From: an uncultured Oscillospiraceae bacterium
GTDB taxonomy: Bacteria; Bacillota; Clostridia; Oscillospirales; Acutalibacteraceae
Length of the DNA stretch: 64,000 nt
Assembly (NCBI GenBank): GCA_900542575.1
Contig: UQOE01000004.1
Span: 1 to 64,000 of the forward strand
Reading direction: 5' to 3'
Shown: piece by piece, positions 26,351-35,334 of the stretch
Layout: each line of letters starts with the position of its first letter
Numbering within the stretch: position 1 is the first letter of the stretch
Notes under the pieces: model-generated
Databases searched by the model: none
Seen by the model: only the letters and a program-made list of their open reading frames with translations
Told to the model about the DNA's origin: nothing
Translations under genes and position numbers: made by a program

Positions 26351-27637
26351 ATGAAAAAAGTCAAGCATGTGCTTTCACTGCTTCTGGCTCTGGCAATGGT
26401 CTTCAGTGTCCTTGCCGTCAATGTCGGTGCAGCGCAGGAGAAAAACAATGAGACCCCGACTATCCTGGTCCACGGCTTCAACGGCTATGGCCCGGAAGCA
26501 AAGGCCGACAAACTTATCGGCAACTATTGGGGCGGCTTTGCCGCAGGAAACCTTGCCGAAGTACTCCGCAACAAGAACGAGAGCGTCTATGAGGCAAACA
26601 TCAGCCCGCTGGCGTCCAATTGGGACCGTGCTTGTGAGCTCTATGCCTGCATCAAGGGCGGCCGTGTCGACTACGGAGCAGCGCATTCCGCCAAATACGG
26701 CCATGCGCGGTTCGGCCGCAGCTACCCCGGCATCTATCCGAAGTGGGACAACGACCATCCGGTCAACATCTGGGGCCACTCCCTCGGTGCACCGACCGGC
26801 CGTCTGATGATCTCCCTTCTGTACTATGGCAGCAAGGAAGAGCAGGAAGCGGCTCCGAATGACTGTTCCCCGCTGTTCAAGGGCGAAGGCAAAACTATGG
26901 TCAATGCATGCATGACCGTATCCGGCGTCAACAACGGTACTTCTCTTGCGGACCTCGGCTATGACCTTTTCGCAAAACCGTTTGGCGAGGCTTCGGCAGA
27001 CAAGATGTTCAGCTACATCTTCTATGCGTTCGGCTTTGCTATGACGCAGACGGAGGCACAGACCATCGACCTCACCCAGCTGTGGGATCCGGAGCTCGAA
27101 GAGTGGGGCTTCACGCCGGTACCGGGCGAGAGCCTGAAGAGCGCGTATGACCGCGTCAAAGCTTCCGGCGCCTTCCAGACGAAGGATATGGCCTTCTACG
27201 ACATGACCTCCGAGAACTGTGCAAAACTCAATGCAGAGTACCCGGACGCTCCGACGGTCTACTACTTTGCCCGTCCGACCCAGTGCACGCATGACCTCAA
27301 CGGCGGACCGAAACAGGTTCAGGACAAGACCGCCCTTCTGCTTGGGCCGCTTTCCTCTATCCTCGGTACTGTTAAGTGCGACCGCACCGGCGGCGGCTGG
27401 AAAGACAGCTACTACAAGAACGACGGCATGGTCAACACGGAACTCACCAAGGCCCCGTTCAACAACGCCACTTCGGAAGTCGTCACCACCCCGACCAGAG
27501 GCAAATGGGTCAACCTCCCGCTCTGGCACTGCGAACACGCAGCTGCGGTCGGTTTCTACTTCCCGATGGTAAATCAGACCGTCAACATCGTCGACGAGTA
27601 CGCAAAGATGTATACTTACATCGAATCGCTCAGCTAA
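26351..27637 (+). CDS. Secreted lipase, family I.5-like (second copy)
   Basis: 428 residues: signal peptide MKKVKHVLSLLLALAMV ending near NVGAA, then the same fold as the lipase at 18892. Visible are ILVHGFNGYG (oxyanion region), GGRVDYGAAHSAKYGHARFG, nucleophile GHSLGA, Asp in NDGMVN, and His in CEHAAAVGF. It is closer to the canonical family I.5 sequence than the other two copies. Likely secreted, acting on lipids outside the cell. RBS AAAGGAG. Ends at a strong bidirectional terminator. Lacks the long ISEKKASEP spacer of its paralogue. Confidence 0.88.
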   Translation: MKKVKHVLSLLLALAMVFSVLAVNVGAAQEKNNETPTILVHGFNGYGPEAKADKLIGNYWGGFAAGNLAEVLRNKNESVYEANISPLASNWDRACELYACIKGGRVDYGAAHSAKYGHARFGRSYPGIYPKWDNDHPVNIWGHSLGAPTGRLMISLLYYGSKEEQEAAPNDCSPLFKGEGKTMVNACMTVSGVNNGTSLADLGYDLFAKPFGEASADKMFSYIFYAFGFAMTQTEAQTIDLTQLWDPELEEWGFTPVPGESLKSAYDRVKASGAFQTKDMAFYDMTSENCAKLNAEYPDAPTVYYFARPTQCTHDLNGGPKQVQDKTALLLGPLSSILGTVKCDRTGGGWKDSYYKNDGMVNTELTKAPFNNATSEVVTTPTRGKWVNLPLWHCEHAAAVGFYFPMVNQTVNIVDEYAKMYTYIESLS

Positions 27638-27673
27638 GATTTCTTATCTCCGGAGAAATCGGAACCCAAAAAG

Positions 27674-27711
27674 AAAACCCTCCTTACCGGGCAGCCGGTA
27701 AGGAGGGTTTT
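27674..27711. terminator. Bidirectional terminator between lipase and the broken gene
   Basis: A perfect 17-bp stem beginning AAAACCCTCCTTACCGG with loop GCAG; runs of A and T flank it both ways. Confidence 0.93.
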
Positions 27712-27722
27712 GTCATACATTT

Positions 27723-28697
27723 TTATTTTTCTTCCATCAGAGGATCAATCTGGTCGGCCTGGCGGAGGGCCCAGTCAATCCAGTTGCGGTCGACTTCTTT
27801 CCCCCTCTGCTGCTGTACGTCGTCGACATAGATGCGGATCGATTCGGCGAGGCGGTGCATTTCCGTCTCGTAAAAGAGGTCCTCGATCTGCTGATGGCTT
27901 TGCTCCGTCCCGCTTTTTGTTTCCGGAGCATCGGCGGTGTGTGGGAGGTTACGGGAACTTGCACAGATGGTCAGAAGCTATATGAAGAGCTCACTCAGTT
28001 TCCGTTCCAGGGGGAGATCGTTCTGATCGGCCTGGATTTCCTGATTGGCCTGCAGTTCCAGCCGGCCGTTAAACTGGCGGCGGTAGGCGGAGGCATCGGG
28101 CAGGCGCCGCTGGGTAGAGCGCTCGCGAATTTTCAGTGTAAGCGGAACCTGAAAGAGGTTCAGTTCGATCCCCTGCGGGGAAATGTTTTGGACCTCAGCT
28201 CCGACGGCATGCAGGCAGTGAATCAGAGAGCTCAGGATACATCCTGCCCGGGGCGATTCGGATTTGGAGATTCGGGACGGGATCAGGGAGAGATAGCCGC
28301 TGACGGCGGGCAGCATTTCCTCACTGGAACATAGCCGAATATGTTCGGTCAGATAGACGATCTGCCTGGAGAGATCATCTGGCAGAAAGGAGAAAAAAGC
28401 AGCGTTCTGCTGCAGCTGCCCGAGCGCCCGGCCGCGGGAAGCCAGTTCGACTTCCTCGTCCGAGAGCGGCTGCGTGGTGCTTAACTGTACCATCTTTTGG
28501 GGGTCGCCGGGAAGAGGCTCTTTCTCATCGGAGACATCCTGGCCGTGATTACGGCGAATCAGATAAGAGTTATCCGGATGCGGAATGTTTTCATCTCGAA
28601 CCGTGCGGAACAGCTGGTCGTAATTCAGTTCATATTTCTTTGCGACACCGGACATGGAGTCTTCCCAGACCAGATCATACAGCTGCCGCCGGGTCAT
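27723..28697 (-). pseudogene. Helix-turn-helix-like gene interrupted by an in-frame TAG
   Basis: The N-terminus MTRRQLYDLVWEDSMSGVAKKY matches a DNA-binding-like family common on mobile elements, which usually ends in ...WLAWAxxxADRLDPL. Here the frame stops at TAG (27978-27980) after SELFI. The very same frame then continues for 84 codons and ends NWIDWALRQADQIDPLMEEK, the typical C-terminus, before TAA at 27723. A GGGGAGGAG site is followed 4-6 bases later by ATA (28716-28718) rather than ATG. The likely explanation is a nonsense mutation plus a lost start; stop read-through is the alternative. Confidence 0.75.
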
Positions 28698-28973
28698 CCT
28701 GATAGATTTATAAAGTATGGTGCTCCTCCCCTTCACTTCTCCTTCTCTGCCTTGGGAGTTCATTAATACGATAGATTGGCTATTTGAATAGTTCGAAAAA
28801 AGGGACCTGCCTTTCGCATCTGTATCGGAGATTCTATCGGAGCACCGTGGGAGAGGGAAAAGCAAAGAACCTCTCCGCTAATTGTTGACAAAGTTTGGAG
28901 TTTTGGAAATCGACAAAGAGAGTGCAGGAATAAAAAGACCAATACAGATGCGAAAAGCAGATCCCAAATGAGA

Positions 28974-30971
28974 TCAGCGGGCGAGAATCGCTTCCTCCGC
29001 GCAGGCCTGACGGTCCAGGAGCCGTTCTACGGCTACCATGTTGCGCTTTCCGCTTGCTGTAACCGGGAACGGTTTCTCCGGCGTAAACATGCGGTAGAGG
29101 ATGCGGCCGCGCAGCTCCGGGAACGCGCGGTTGACGCGCTCGACCATTGCGGCGAGGATCTGACCCTCCTCTTTTCTGTGCAGAGGGGAGAGGTCAAAAT
29201 TGATGATCAGCTTCGTCGCGCCGTTCTGTTGCGCAGAGGTGACAAGGCAGGTCATGATGTTGGCGGAATCCTTTTCCACTACGTCGGCAATGCGATAGGG
29301 AAGAACAGAGGTGCCGTCCTCAAGCCAGATGGCATTGTCCTTCCGGTCCTTGATATGGACGGAACCGGCGGAATCGATATAGCCGAAGACATCGCAGGAC
29401 ACCCAATCGATGCCCCGGTCATCGGTTATGACTTTTTCCCGGGTCTTGTCAAAATTTTTGTATCCCGCCATGGTCAGCGGTGAGTTGGCGACAATAATGC
29501 CGGGCTCGTTGTAGCCGACCTCAGAGTAAGAGCCGTCGTCGTTCTTCCGGAGCACGGCGGACTGGACATAGGGCAGAGGATCCAGCCCGTAGGGCCGGCC
29601 GCGGAGCTTCAGTGCATGCTGCTTCTCGTACATGCGCTTCATAAGCAGATAGAAGATGCCGCCGTGTTCGGTATCACCTCCGGCTGCACCCAGTGTGGTG
29701 TAGGGAAGATGGAACGGCCCTTTGATTTTTACGCCGCTGCCGGCTTTTGCCGCCTTCAGGAACTGATTGATAAATCGCTCCTCACCGGGCTGGCACCCTT
29801 CCCCGACGGCGAAGGAGACCAGAAGGAAGTCCAGCGGACGGCCCTTCTTTCCATCGTGATATTTTTTCTCAATCAGGTACTGCCCGGCCGCCTTCAGGAA
29901 GAAACTGGTGGTGGCGCAGACGTAGTTCGGCTTGTTTAAGTAGAGGTAATCCAGGAAGATCTCCCGGCCGTACTCCGGCTCGAGGGCCAGGGGCCAGCGC
30001 TGCATCAGGGCATTGCTGATGATGGAGATCAGATCGGTCGCGGTGTCCGTGTGAATGTGGGCCATCGTGCGGAACCCGGGGATGGCCGGGTTGGAGCACA
30101 GCTCCTCGTCGTGGAAGACGCCGTCGGTGATGAGTCCCCGGTTCTTGTGGATCATCTGCTTCGGGAATCCGAGCTTTGTGGAACCGCTGGTGTAGGTGAT
30201 CAGGAATTCCGTATCCAGGCCGCAGTCGCCGTCCAGTGTTTCCGTATAGCCGTCTCCCTCTTTGAGAAAGTCGCGGAAGGTGATGACGCGGCTGTTCCCG
30301 TCGGCATAGACTGCAGCGCGGTCTTCATAATGGTAGTAGCGGTCCAGATCAGGTTCGTAGCCCCAGCAGTTTTCCGGATGGTCCGGAAGGGAGTCTGCCA
30401 GAGAGCTGAGGACGATTTTTCGGACGCCACTCTCCTCGACAATCTTCTGAATCTCGCCGTACAGGTCGTCGGTTGCGAAGAAGATCTTGTCACTGCATCC
30501 TGCGAGGATCTGCTTCTGGTAGTCCGGATTATAAGCGGCTCCGAAGAAGTTTAGTTTTACGCCGATCCGGTTCGCACCGAGCATCAGATAGATGAGCTCC
30601 GGTGTATTTGTAATACAGCAGCCGATCTCATCCCCCTGTACGGCGCCGGCGGCTTTCAGCGCCCGTGCAGTCTGGTCGGCTTTTGCAAACATGACTTTCC
30701 CGGGAATCTGGTTTCCGCGGTAGTAGAGCGCCTCGTCGTCCAGATGGCCGGCCCAGCGTTTTCTCAGCACTTGATACCAGGAGGTGTTGTCTTCACTTTC
30801 AATGCGCTGAAGAGCCGTCTTTGCGGTGTTCCAGTATTTTGTCGTATAAATACGATACGAGGGGAGCGTCTTATCTGCGGCGAAGAAAGCTTCATGCTGT
30901 TCCGGATGATACGTGCGGATCCGCTGCGTTGTTTCGTCCAGAAGAGCGAGTCTTTTTGCAGGTTTTGCCAT
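28974..30971 (-). CDS. ANL-superfamily adenylate-forming enzyme
   Basis: 665 residues, larger than most acyl-CoA ligases. The P-loop-like motif reads TYTSGSTKLGFPKQMIH, with an extra KLGF between the family's GST and PK. Further signatures are GRPYGLDPLPY..., WVSCDVFGYIDSAGSVHIKDRKDN (the Asp/Arg hinge and ATP motif) and a C-terminal TASGKRNMVAV containing the catalytic Lys. The activated acid is unknown. Start at 30971 (AAAGGAA RBS). Monocistronic and divergent from the SGNH cluster, so a link to lipid breakdown by the neighbouring esterases is possible but only inferred. Confidence 0.8.
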   Translation of the reverse strand: MAKPAKRLALLDETTQRIRTYHPEQHEAFFAADKTLPSYRIYTTKYWNTAKTALQRIESEDNTSWYQVLRKRWAGHLDDEALYYRGNQIPGKVMFAKADQTARALKAAGAVQGDEIGCCITNTPELIYLMLGANRIGVKLNFFGAAYNPDYQKQILAGCSDKIFFATDDLYGEIQKIVEESGVRKIVLSSLADSLPDHPENCWGYEPDLDRYYHYEDRAAVYADGNSRVITFRDFLKEGDGYTETLDGDCGLDTEFLITYTSGSTKLGFPKQMIHKNRGLITDGVFHDEELCSNPAIPGFRTMAHIHTDTATDLISIISNALMQRWPLALEPEYGREIFLDYLYLNKPNYVCATTSFFLKAAGQYLIEKKYHDGKKGRPLDFLLVSFAVGEGCQPGEERFINQFLKAAKAGSGVKIKGPFHLPYTTLGAAGGDTEHGGIFYLLMKRMYEKQHALKLRGRPYGLDPLPYVQSAVLRKNDDGSYSEVGYNEPGIIVANSPLTMAGYKNFDKTREKVITDDRGIDWVSCDVFGYIDSAGSVHIKDRKDNAIWLEDGTSVLPYRIADVVEKDSANIMTCLVTSAQQNGATKLIINFDLSPLHRKEEGQILAAMVERVNRAFPELRGRILYRMFTPEKPFPVTASGKRNMVAVERLLDRQACAEEAILAR

Positions 30972-31110
30972 AAATCGATTCCTTTCTTTTTCCAAACCCT
31001 GAAATTGTCTATTTGAATTAAGGCAAATTATAGTTAGAAGAAATTGCAAAATGAATATGCAAAATACGATGATCCGATCAAAGTTCCATCCAAAGTCAAA
31101 GAATGGTTAT

Positions 31111-31139
31111 TTCATCTTCCATAGAGCGGGGCGTATAAA
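31111..31139 (+). promoter_or_regulatory. Promoter of the first SGNH hydrolase gene
   Basis: TTCATC, 17 bases, TATAAA; 54 bases upstream of the ATG. A divergent TATAAT (minus strand 31027-31032) probably starts the ANL gene. Confidence 0.5.
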
Positions 31140-31192
31140 TACCATTGTGCGAATTTCACACAAATTTTTTGGAAAAAGAGAGATGAAATCGA

Positions 31193-32275
31193 ATGAAAAA
31201 AAGCATTTGGAGACGCATAGTCGCTGCGGTTATGACGCTGGCTATGGTGCTCTCAGTCGTTTCGGTCTCTGCCTTTGCAGCACAGAACGACACCGTTAAG
31301 AAATGTAAGAAAACCTACGATGTCTACACATGCATCGGAGACAGTATCGCAGCGGGCTACGGAATGACTGGGGAACCGGACAGCCTGCAGACTCAGTTCA
31401 CGCTGACGCACGGCGAGGAAGTTCCGAACACGTATCCGCTTCTGCTCAAAGAGGCCGTCCATGCGAAGAAGCTGAACCAGACGGCACGTGACGCCTATAC
31501 GATTGAGAACTATCTTCGTTTTCTGGATGACGACTATGAGCACGAGCTCAACCATCCGTCCAACTACTATGAGCGTTTCCTGAACGACTGCAACTACTTC
31601 CAGCCGGAGGTCTCCAAGCCGGGCGATTTCGCCTATCAGAAGGCCCATGTCCGCAATGAGGTGAAAGAGGCCGATCTCATCACGATCAACCTCGGCAACA
31701 ACGACATTGCGACGAACGCACTGTTCTCTGCCATTTATAAGGTTATTTACTATACCTTTGGCTGCAGCGCGCAGGCCGCTTTCTCCATGGCGGAAAACGA
31801 CTTCCAGAAAGCCGACTCCCTCGACGATCTGGTCAAGATGGTCGGCCGCGGAGATGAGGATCTGACCTACAAGACCATCATGGACGAAGTCGATGTCAAT
31901 CTTGCCATGTACAAGCGCAACTATGACCGCCTGATCCGTGCCATCAAAAAAATCAACCCGGACGTCGACATCTACACCATCGGCATGTATGATACCTTCC
32001 GCCAGGCTGATCCGCAGGGCTCCTGGATTCAGAAAACCTGCTCCGACGCCTCCGTCAAAGTCTGCAATGAGGTCGGTGACTATCTGAAGAACGGCAGCTC
32101 CGTCCTCGGCCAGTACACCTTTGTCGATGACACCTACACCGAGTGTCATCCGTCTGCCCCGATGACAACCCCGAACTTCTGGGTACACTACCTGGTTCAC
32201 TGCCATCCGGACGCAAACGGCCATCGCTACATTGCCAACCAGGTCATTGACGCTATTAACGCCAACGCGAAATAA
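31193..32275 (+). CDS. Secreted SGNH/GDSL hydrolase, copy 1
   Basis: 360 residues with a signal peptide (MKKSIWRRIVAAVMTLAMVL... ending SAFAA, near 30). Block I is GDSIAAGYG (50-58), so Ser51 is the nucleophile. Block III is GNND, and the block V-like end is HPDANGH (338-344). The usual DxxHP triad spacing is not seen: the His-Pro motif has no Asp three residues before it. Two HP motifs exist (ECHPSAPM and CHPDANGH). The family cleaves esters of lipids or sugars. First of three tandem copies; followed by a terminator. Confidence 0.85.
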   Translation: MKKSIWRRIVAAVMTLAMVLSVVSVSAFAAQNDTVKKCKKTYDVYTCIGDSIAAGYGMTGEPDSLQTQFTLTHGEEVPNTYPLLLKEAVHAKKLNQTARDAYTIENYLRFLDDDYEHELNHPSNYYERFLNDCNYFQPEVSKPGDFAYQKAHVRNEVKEADLITINLGNNDIATNALFSAIYKVIYYTFGCSAQAAFSMAENDFQKADSLDDLVKMVGRGDEDLTYKTIMDEVDVNLAMYKRNYDRLIRAIKKINPDVDIYTIGMYDTFRQADPQGSWIQKTCSDASVKVCNEVGDYLKNGSSVLGQYTFVDDTYTECHPSAPMTTPNFWVHYLVHCHPDANGHRYIANQVIDAINANAK

Positions 32276-32296
32276 TTGCTGTCCTCCAAATAGAAA

Positions 32297-32345
32297 GGGA
32301 CCGCAGTACAGCCGGTACGGCTGTGCAGCGGTCTCTTTTCTTTTG
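32297..32345 (+). terminator. Terminator of the first SGNH gene
   Basis: A compound stem with outer GACCGC/GCGGTC and inner ACAGCCG/CGGCTGT arms, then TTTTCTTTTG. Confidence 0.88.
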
Positions 32346-32427
32346 CTTCCAACATTCCTTTCGAATTGTCTATTTTTCCGCGAAATGGCGTGCGGGATAA
32401 TGAAACAATAGAAAGGTTTTGGAGTTT

Positions 32428-33462
32428 ATGACAAAAAAGCATATCGTACGCCGTATTCTGGCTGTCGCACTGGCTGCGGCGCTGGCGCTGAATGTATCTG
32501 CGCTTGCCGCACTGGCCGCCGGCCGGAGTACTCACTATTCGGTCTACACCGTCATCGGAGACAGTATCCCTGCAGGATACGGCCTGGAAGGCGGTGCACT
32601 CAACATTCCCCATGGGGAAGTGGTAAAAGGTTCCTATCCGGAGCTGGTCGCGGAGGGGGTTGGCGCCAAAACCGTCTACAATACCTCTCGCGTCGTCTAC
32701 ACAGTAGATGAGTATCTGCGGTTCCTGGATGAGGACTATGAACGTGAGCTGAATCACCCGGAGAACTACTATCAGAAGCTCCTGACGCAGGGAGATGCCC
32801 TTGCGGCCGAGCTGACGGAGCCGGGTGACTTTGCGCGCCAGAAGCAGAATGTTGCAAAGCAGGTTGCGGCGGCCGACCTTATCACGGTCAATCTGGGCAA
32901 CAACGACCTCGCCACGAACGCGCTGCTCTCTGCGCTGTACAAGACGATCTACTATACCTACGGCATTGCCGGCGAGGCGGCCGTCTCCATGCTGGAGAAC
33001 GACTTCCACCGCGCCGACTCACTGGAATCCCTGGCCGCCATGGTCAGCCGCGGCGAAAATGATATCCTCTTTACGAATATGTTCCAGGAGTGCAGCCGCT
33101 ATATTGCACGGTATAAGACCGATGCCTCACGGCTTATCCGGGATATCCGCAAATGGAATCCAAATGCAAAGATTCTGGTGCTCGGCATGTATGACACGTT
33201 CCGAAATGAGACGCCGCAGGATTCCGCGGTCCGCAAAGTGTGCAGCGATGTCTCCGTTCAGGTCTGCAATGCCCAGGGCAGCTTCTGGAAAAACGAGTGC
33301 CCGGAGCGGAATACTTACACTTATGTGGACATTTCTGACACCGAAATTCACCCGTCCGCACCCATGACCTCGCCGCTCTTCTGGATGCAGCGAATCGTCA
33401 ACGTCCATCCGGACGCCAACGGCCACAGATATATTGCACAGCAGATTCTGCGTGCCCTGTAA
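32428..33462 (+). CDS. Secreted SGNH/GDSL hydrolase, copy 2
   Basis: About 344 residues with the same layout as copy 1: signal peptide ending ALAALAA, block I GDSIPAGYG, GNND block and HPDANGH end. The start ATG at 32428 has GGAG only 3 bases before it; a TTG 9 bases earlier is an alternative. It has two extra Ala-rich turns in the signal peptide. It shares an operon with copy 3 (14-base gap). Copies 1-3 have the same length and order of blocks, so tandem duplication is clear. Confidence 0.85.
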   Translation: MTKKHIVRRILAVALAAALALNVSALAALAAGRSTHYSVYTVIGDSIPAGYGLEGGALNIPHGEVVKGSYPELVAEGVGAKTVYNTSRVVYTVDEYLRFLDEDYERELNHPENYYQKLLTQGDALAAELTEPGDFARQKQNVAKQVAAADLITVNLGNNDLATNALLSALYKTIYYTYGIAGEAAVSMLENDFHRADSLESLAAMVSRGENDILFTNMFQECSRYIARYKTDASRLIRDIRKWNPNAKILVLGMYDTFRNETPQDSAVRKVCSDVSVQVCNAQGSFWKNECPERNTYTYVDISDTEIHPSAPMTSPLFWMQRIVNVHPDANGHRYIAQQILRAL

Positions 33463-33476
33463 GGGGAGAAAATGAG

Positions 33477-34514
33477 ATGAAAAAAGCGGGAAAACGGCTT
33501 CTGGCCATCGTCATGGCTCTTGCTATGACGATGGGATTTACGCTGGTCAGCGCCGGGGCGAAACCAAAAACCTTTCAGACATATACGGTTATCGGCGACA
33601 GCATCGCAGCCGGATATGCGCTGAGCGGAGACGATTTTGCATCACAGCTGCTGAATGTGCCGGCGGGCGAAGTGGTACAAGGTTCCTATGCGGACCTGGT
33701 CGGCCGGGCGCTGGGGGTGCAGAAGACTTACAACACGTCCCGGGTCGTCTATACGACGGAAAACTATCTCCGGTATCTCGACCCGGACTATGAGCATGAG
33801 ATCAACCATCCGTCCAACTACTATGAGCGCTTCGTCACCGACTGCGATCTCTTCCAGACCGAGATATTCCACCCAGGCGACTACGCGCGGCAGAAGGCTG
33901 CTGTACGGGAGCAGGTGCAGCAGGCAGATCTGATCACCATTAATCTCGGCAGCAATGATGTCATGACAAACGCCATTTTCGCCGCGGCCTATAAGATGCT
34001 CTACTGCTCGTTCGGCATCGCCGGCCAGGCGGCTCTCTCCATGCTGGAGCAGGATTTCCAGACGGCCTCCTCGGCGGAGGATCTCTTCCGGATGCTGTCC
34101 TGCGGGAACGAGGATCTGTTCTTCCGGACCATGCTGCAGGAAGCCGATCTCAATATGAAAAAATTCCAGCGCAATTATCCGCGGCTGATCCGGGACATCC
34201 ATGCGCTGAACCCAAATGCCAGAATCCTGGCGCTCGGAATGTACAGCATGTTCCGCCTGGCGGAGCCGGAGGGGCAGCTGAAGGACTTTCTCTACGGCGT
34301 GACAGGGCAGTACGCACGCAATTTCAATCTCTATCTGCAGCAGGAGTGCCCTGTGCGCAGTCTGTACACGTACGTCGATGTCTACAACACCGAGACCCAC
34401 CCGGCGGCCTCCCTCACGACACTTAACTACTGGACCTGCCTGGTGGTCAACTGCCATCCGGACCGGAACGGGCACAAATACATCGCCAGTCAAATACTGA
34501 ATGCACTGAACTAA
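33477..34514 (+). CDS. Secreted SGNH/GDSL hydrolase, copy 3
   Basis: 345 residues: signal peptide MKKAGKRLLAIVMALAMT ending SAGA, block I GDSIAAGYALS, block III LGSND (GSND instead of GNND), and CHPDRNGH near the C-terminus. The changed Asn-block residue (GNND to GSND) may affect the oxyanion hole. RBS GGGGAG. Ends in a terminator. Substrate unknown; neighbours suggest secreted lipid or acyl-ester breakdown. Confidence 0.85.
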   Translation: MKKAGKRLLAIVMALAMTMGFTLVSAGAKPKTFQTYTVIGDSIAAGYALSGDDFASQLLNVPAGEVVQGSYADLVGRALGVQKTYNTSRVVYTTENYLRYLDPDYEHEINHPSNYYERFVTDCDLFQTEIFHPGDYARQKAAVREQVQQADLITINLGSNDVMTNAIFAAAYKMLYCSFGIAGQAALSMLEQDFQTASSAEDLFRMLSCGNEDLFFRTMLQEADLNMKKFQRNYPRLIRDIHALNPNARILALGMYSMFRLAEPEGQLKDFLYGVTGQYARNFNLYLQQECPVRSLYTYVDVYNTETHPAASLTTLNYWTCLVVNCHPDRNGHKYIASQILNALN

Positions 34515-34517
34515 GAG

Positions 34518-34547
34518 AAAGGGCCGCTGAAAGCGGTCCTTCTTTTT
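34518..34547 (+). terminator. Terminator of the SGNH pair
   Basis: AGGGCCGCT pairs with AGCGGTCCT across GAA, followed by TCTTTTTG. Confidence 0.85.
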
Positions 34548-34609
34548 GCCTGTCGGGCGGCTGCCGTCCCAGCCTCTGAAAAAGATTTTGTATTTTTCTG
34601 TATTTTTGC

Positions 34610-34638
34610 TTGACTATAAATGAATGTTCATTTATTAT
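34610..34638 (+). promoter_or_regulatory. tetR promoter
   Basis: TTGACT, 17 bases, TATTAT. The spacer is almost entirely filled by the palindromic operator at 34617-34634, so binding of a dimer would block RNA polymerase. Confidence 0.8.
34617..34634 (+). promoter_or_regulatory. TetR operator, copy 1
   Basis: TAAATGAATGTTCATTTA is a near-perfect palindrome (centre TG). Its exact reverse complement recurs in front of lon. Confidence 0.8.
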
Positions 34639-34658
34639 AGAGACAACGAGGTGATGAA

Positions 34659-35222
34659 ATGCGGCAGAAAGACGATGAAAAGAAGCAGCGCATTGAGTCC
34701 GCCGTTATTCAGCTCATCTTGAAAAACGGGTTCAATGGACTGTCCATGTCAAAGATTGCGCGGGAGGCAGATGTCTGTCCGGCAACGGTTTATACCTATT
34801 TTGACAGCAAGGACAGCATGCTGCAGGAAATTTACGTCGAGTATTCGCAGAATGTCTACGATTATCTGCAGAATCACGTGGACTCTTCCATGTCCGGCGC
34901 ACAGACAATCGAATCCCTCATCCGTAATTATTATCAGTATCTTGTGGAGTACCAGGACGTATTTTCCTATGTCAAACAGTATTCCATGGTCGCCTCTCTG
35001 GCGGAGTCCTGCTGTGGGGACAACGGCTCCTGCTACATTACAGGCATTATCGACGATCTGAAGAACCGGCACGTCATCCGGAATTACAGCAATGATATTC
35101 TGGAGGCCATTATTTTTTATCCGGTTCAGCACATTGCGGAACAGCAGAAGACGGCAAAGGGCGACAAGGACCGGGAGCTCGACGAGCTCGTAGAAATTGT
35201 CCAGCGTGCACTTCTGACTTAG
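34659..35222 (+). CDS. TetR-family regulator, likely repressor of its own gene and lon
   Basis: 187 residues with a helix-turn-helix at about residues 26-47 (GLSMSKIAREADVCPATVYTYF), followed by a ligand-binding domain with Cys-rich CCGDNGSCY (about 111-119). The gene's own promoter contains an 18-bp palindrome, and the same palindrome lies just upstream of lon, so autoregulation and lon control are strongly suggested. The Cys pair could respond to redox or metals, but this is inference. It ends with TAG. Confidence 0.85.
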   Translation: MRQKDDEKKQRIESAVIQLILKNGFNGLSMSKIAREADVCPATVYTYFDSKDSMLQEIYVEYSQNVYDYLQNHVDSSMSGAQTIESLIRNYYQYLVEYQDVFSYVKQYSMVASLAESCCGDNGSCYITGIIDDLKNRHVIRNYSNDILEAIIFYPVQHIAEQQKTAKGDKDRELDELVEIVQRALLT

Positions 35223-35295
35223 AATTGAAAAGTCCAATTTAGCGGCGGGTACTCTCATCTGACAGGAGAGGCCCGCAAAAAAAATCCAAATTAAT

Positions 35296-35313
35296 TAAAT
35301 GAACATTCATTTA
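35296..35313 (+). promoter_or_regulatory. TetR operator, copy 2, upstream of lon
   Basis: TAAATGAACATTCATTTA, exact reverse complement of copy 1. It extends to a 20-bp perfect palindrome (35295-35314) and lies 21 bases before the lon start codon. No convincing separate -10 for lon is seen, so lon may be read through from tetR or started inside the site. Confidence 0.8.
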
Positions 35314-35334
35314 AGTTCAGGAGGTTGAACCTAT

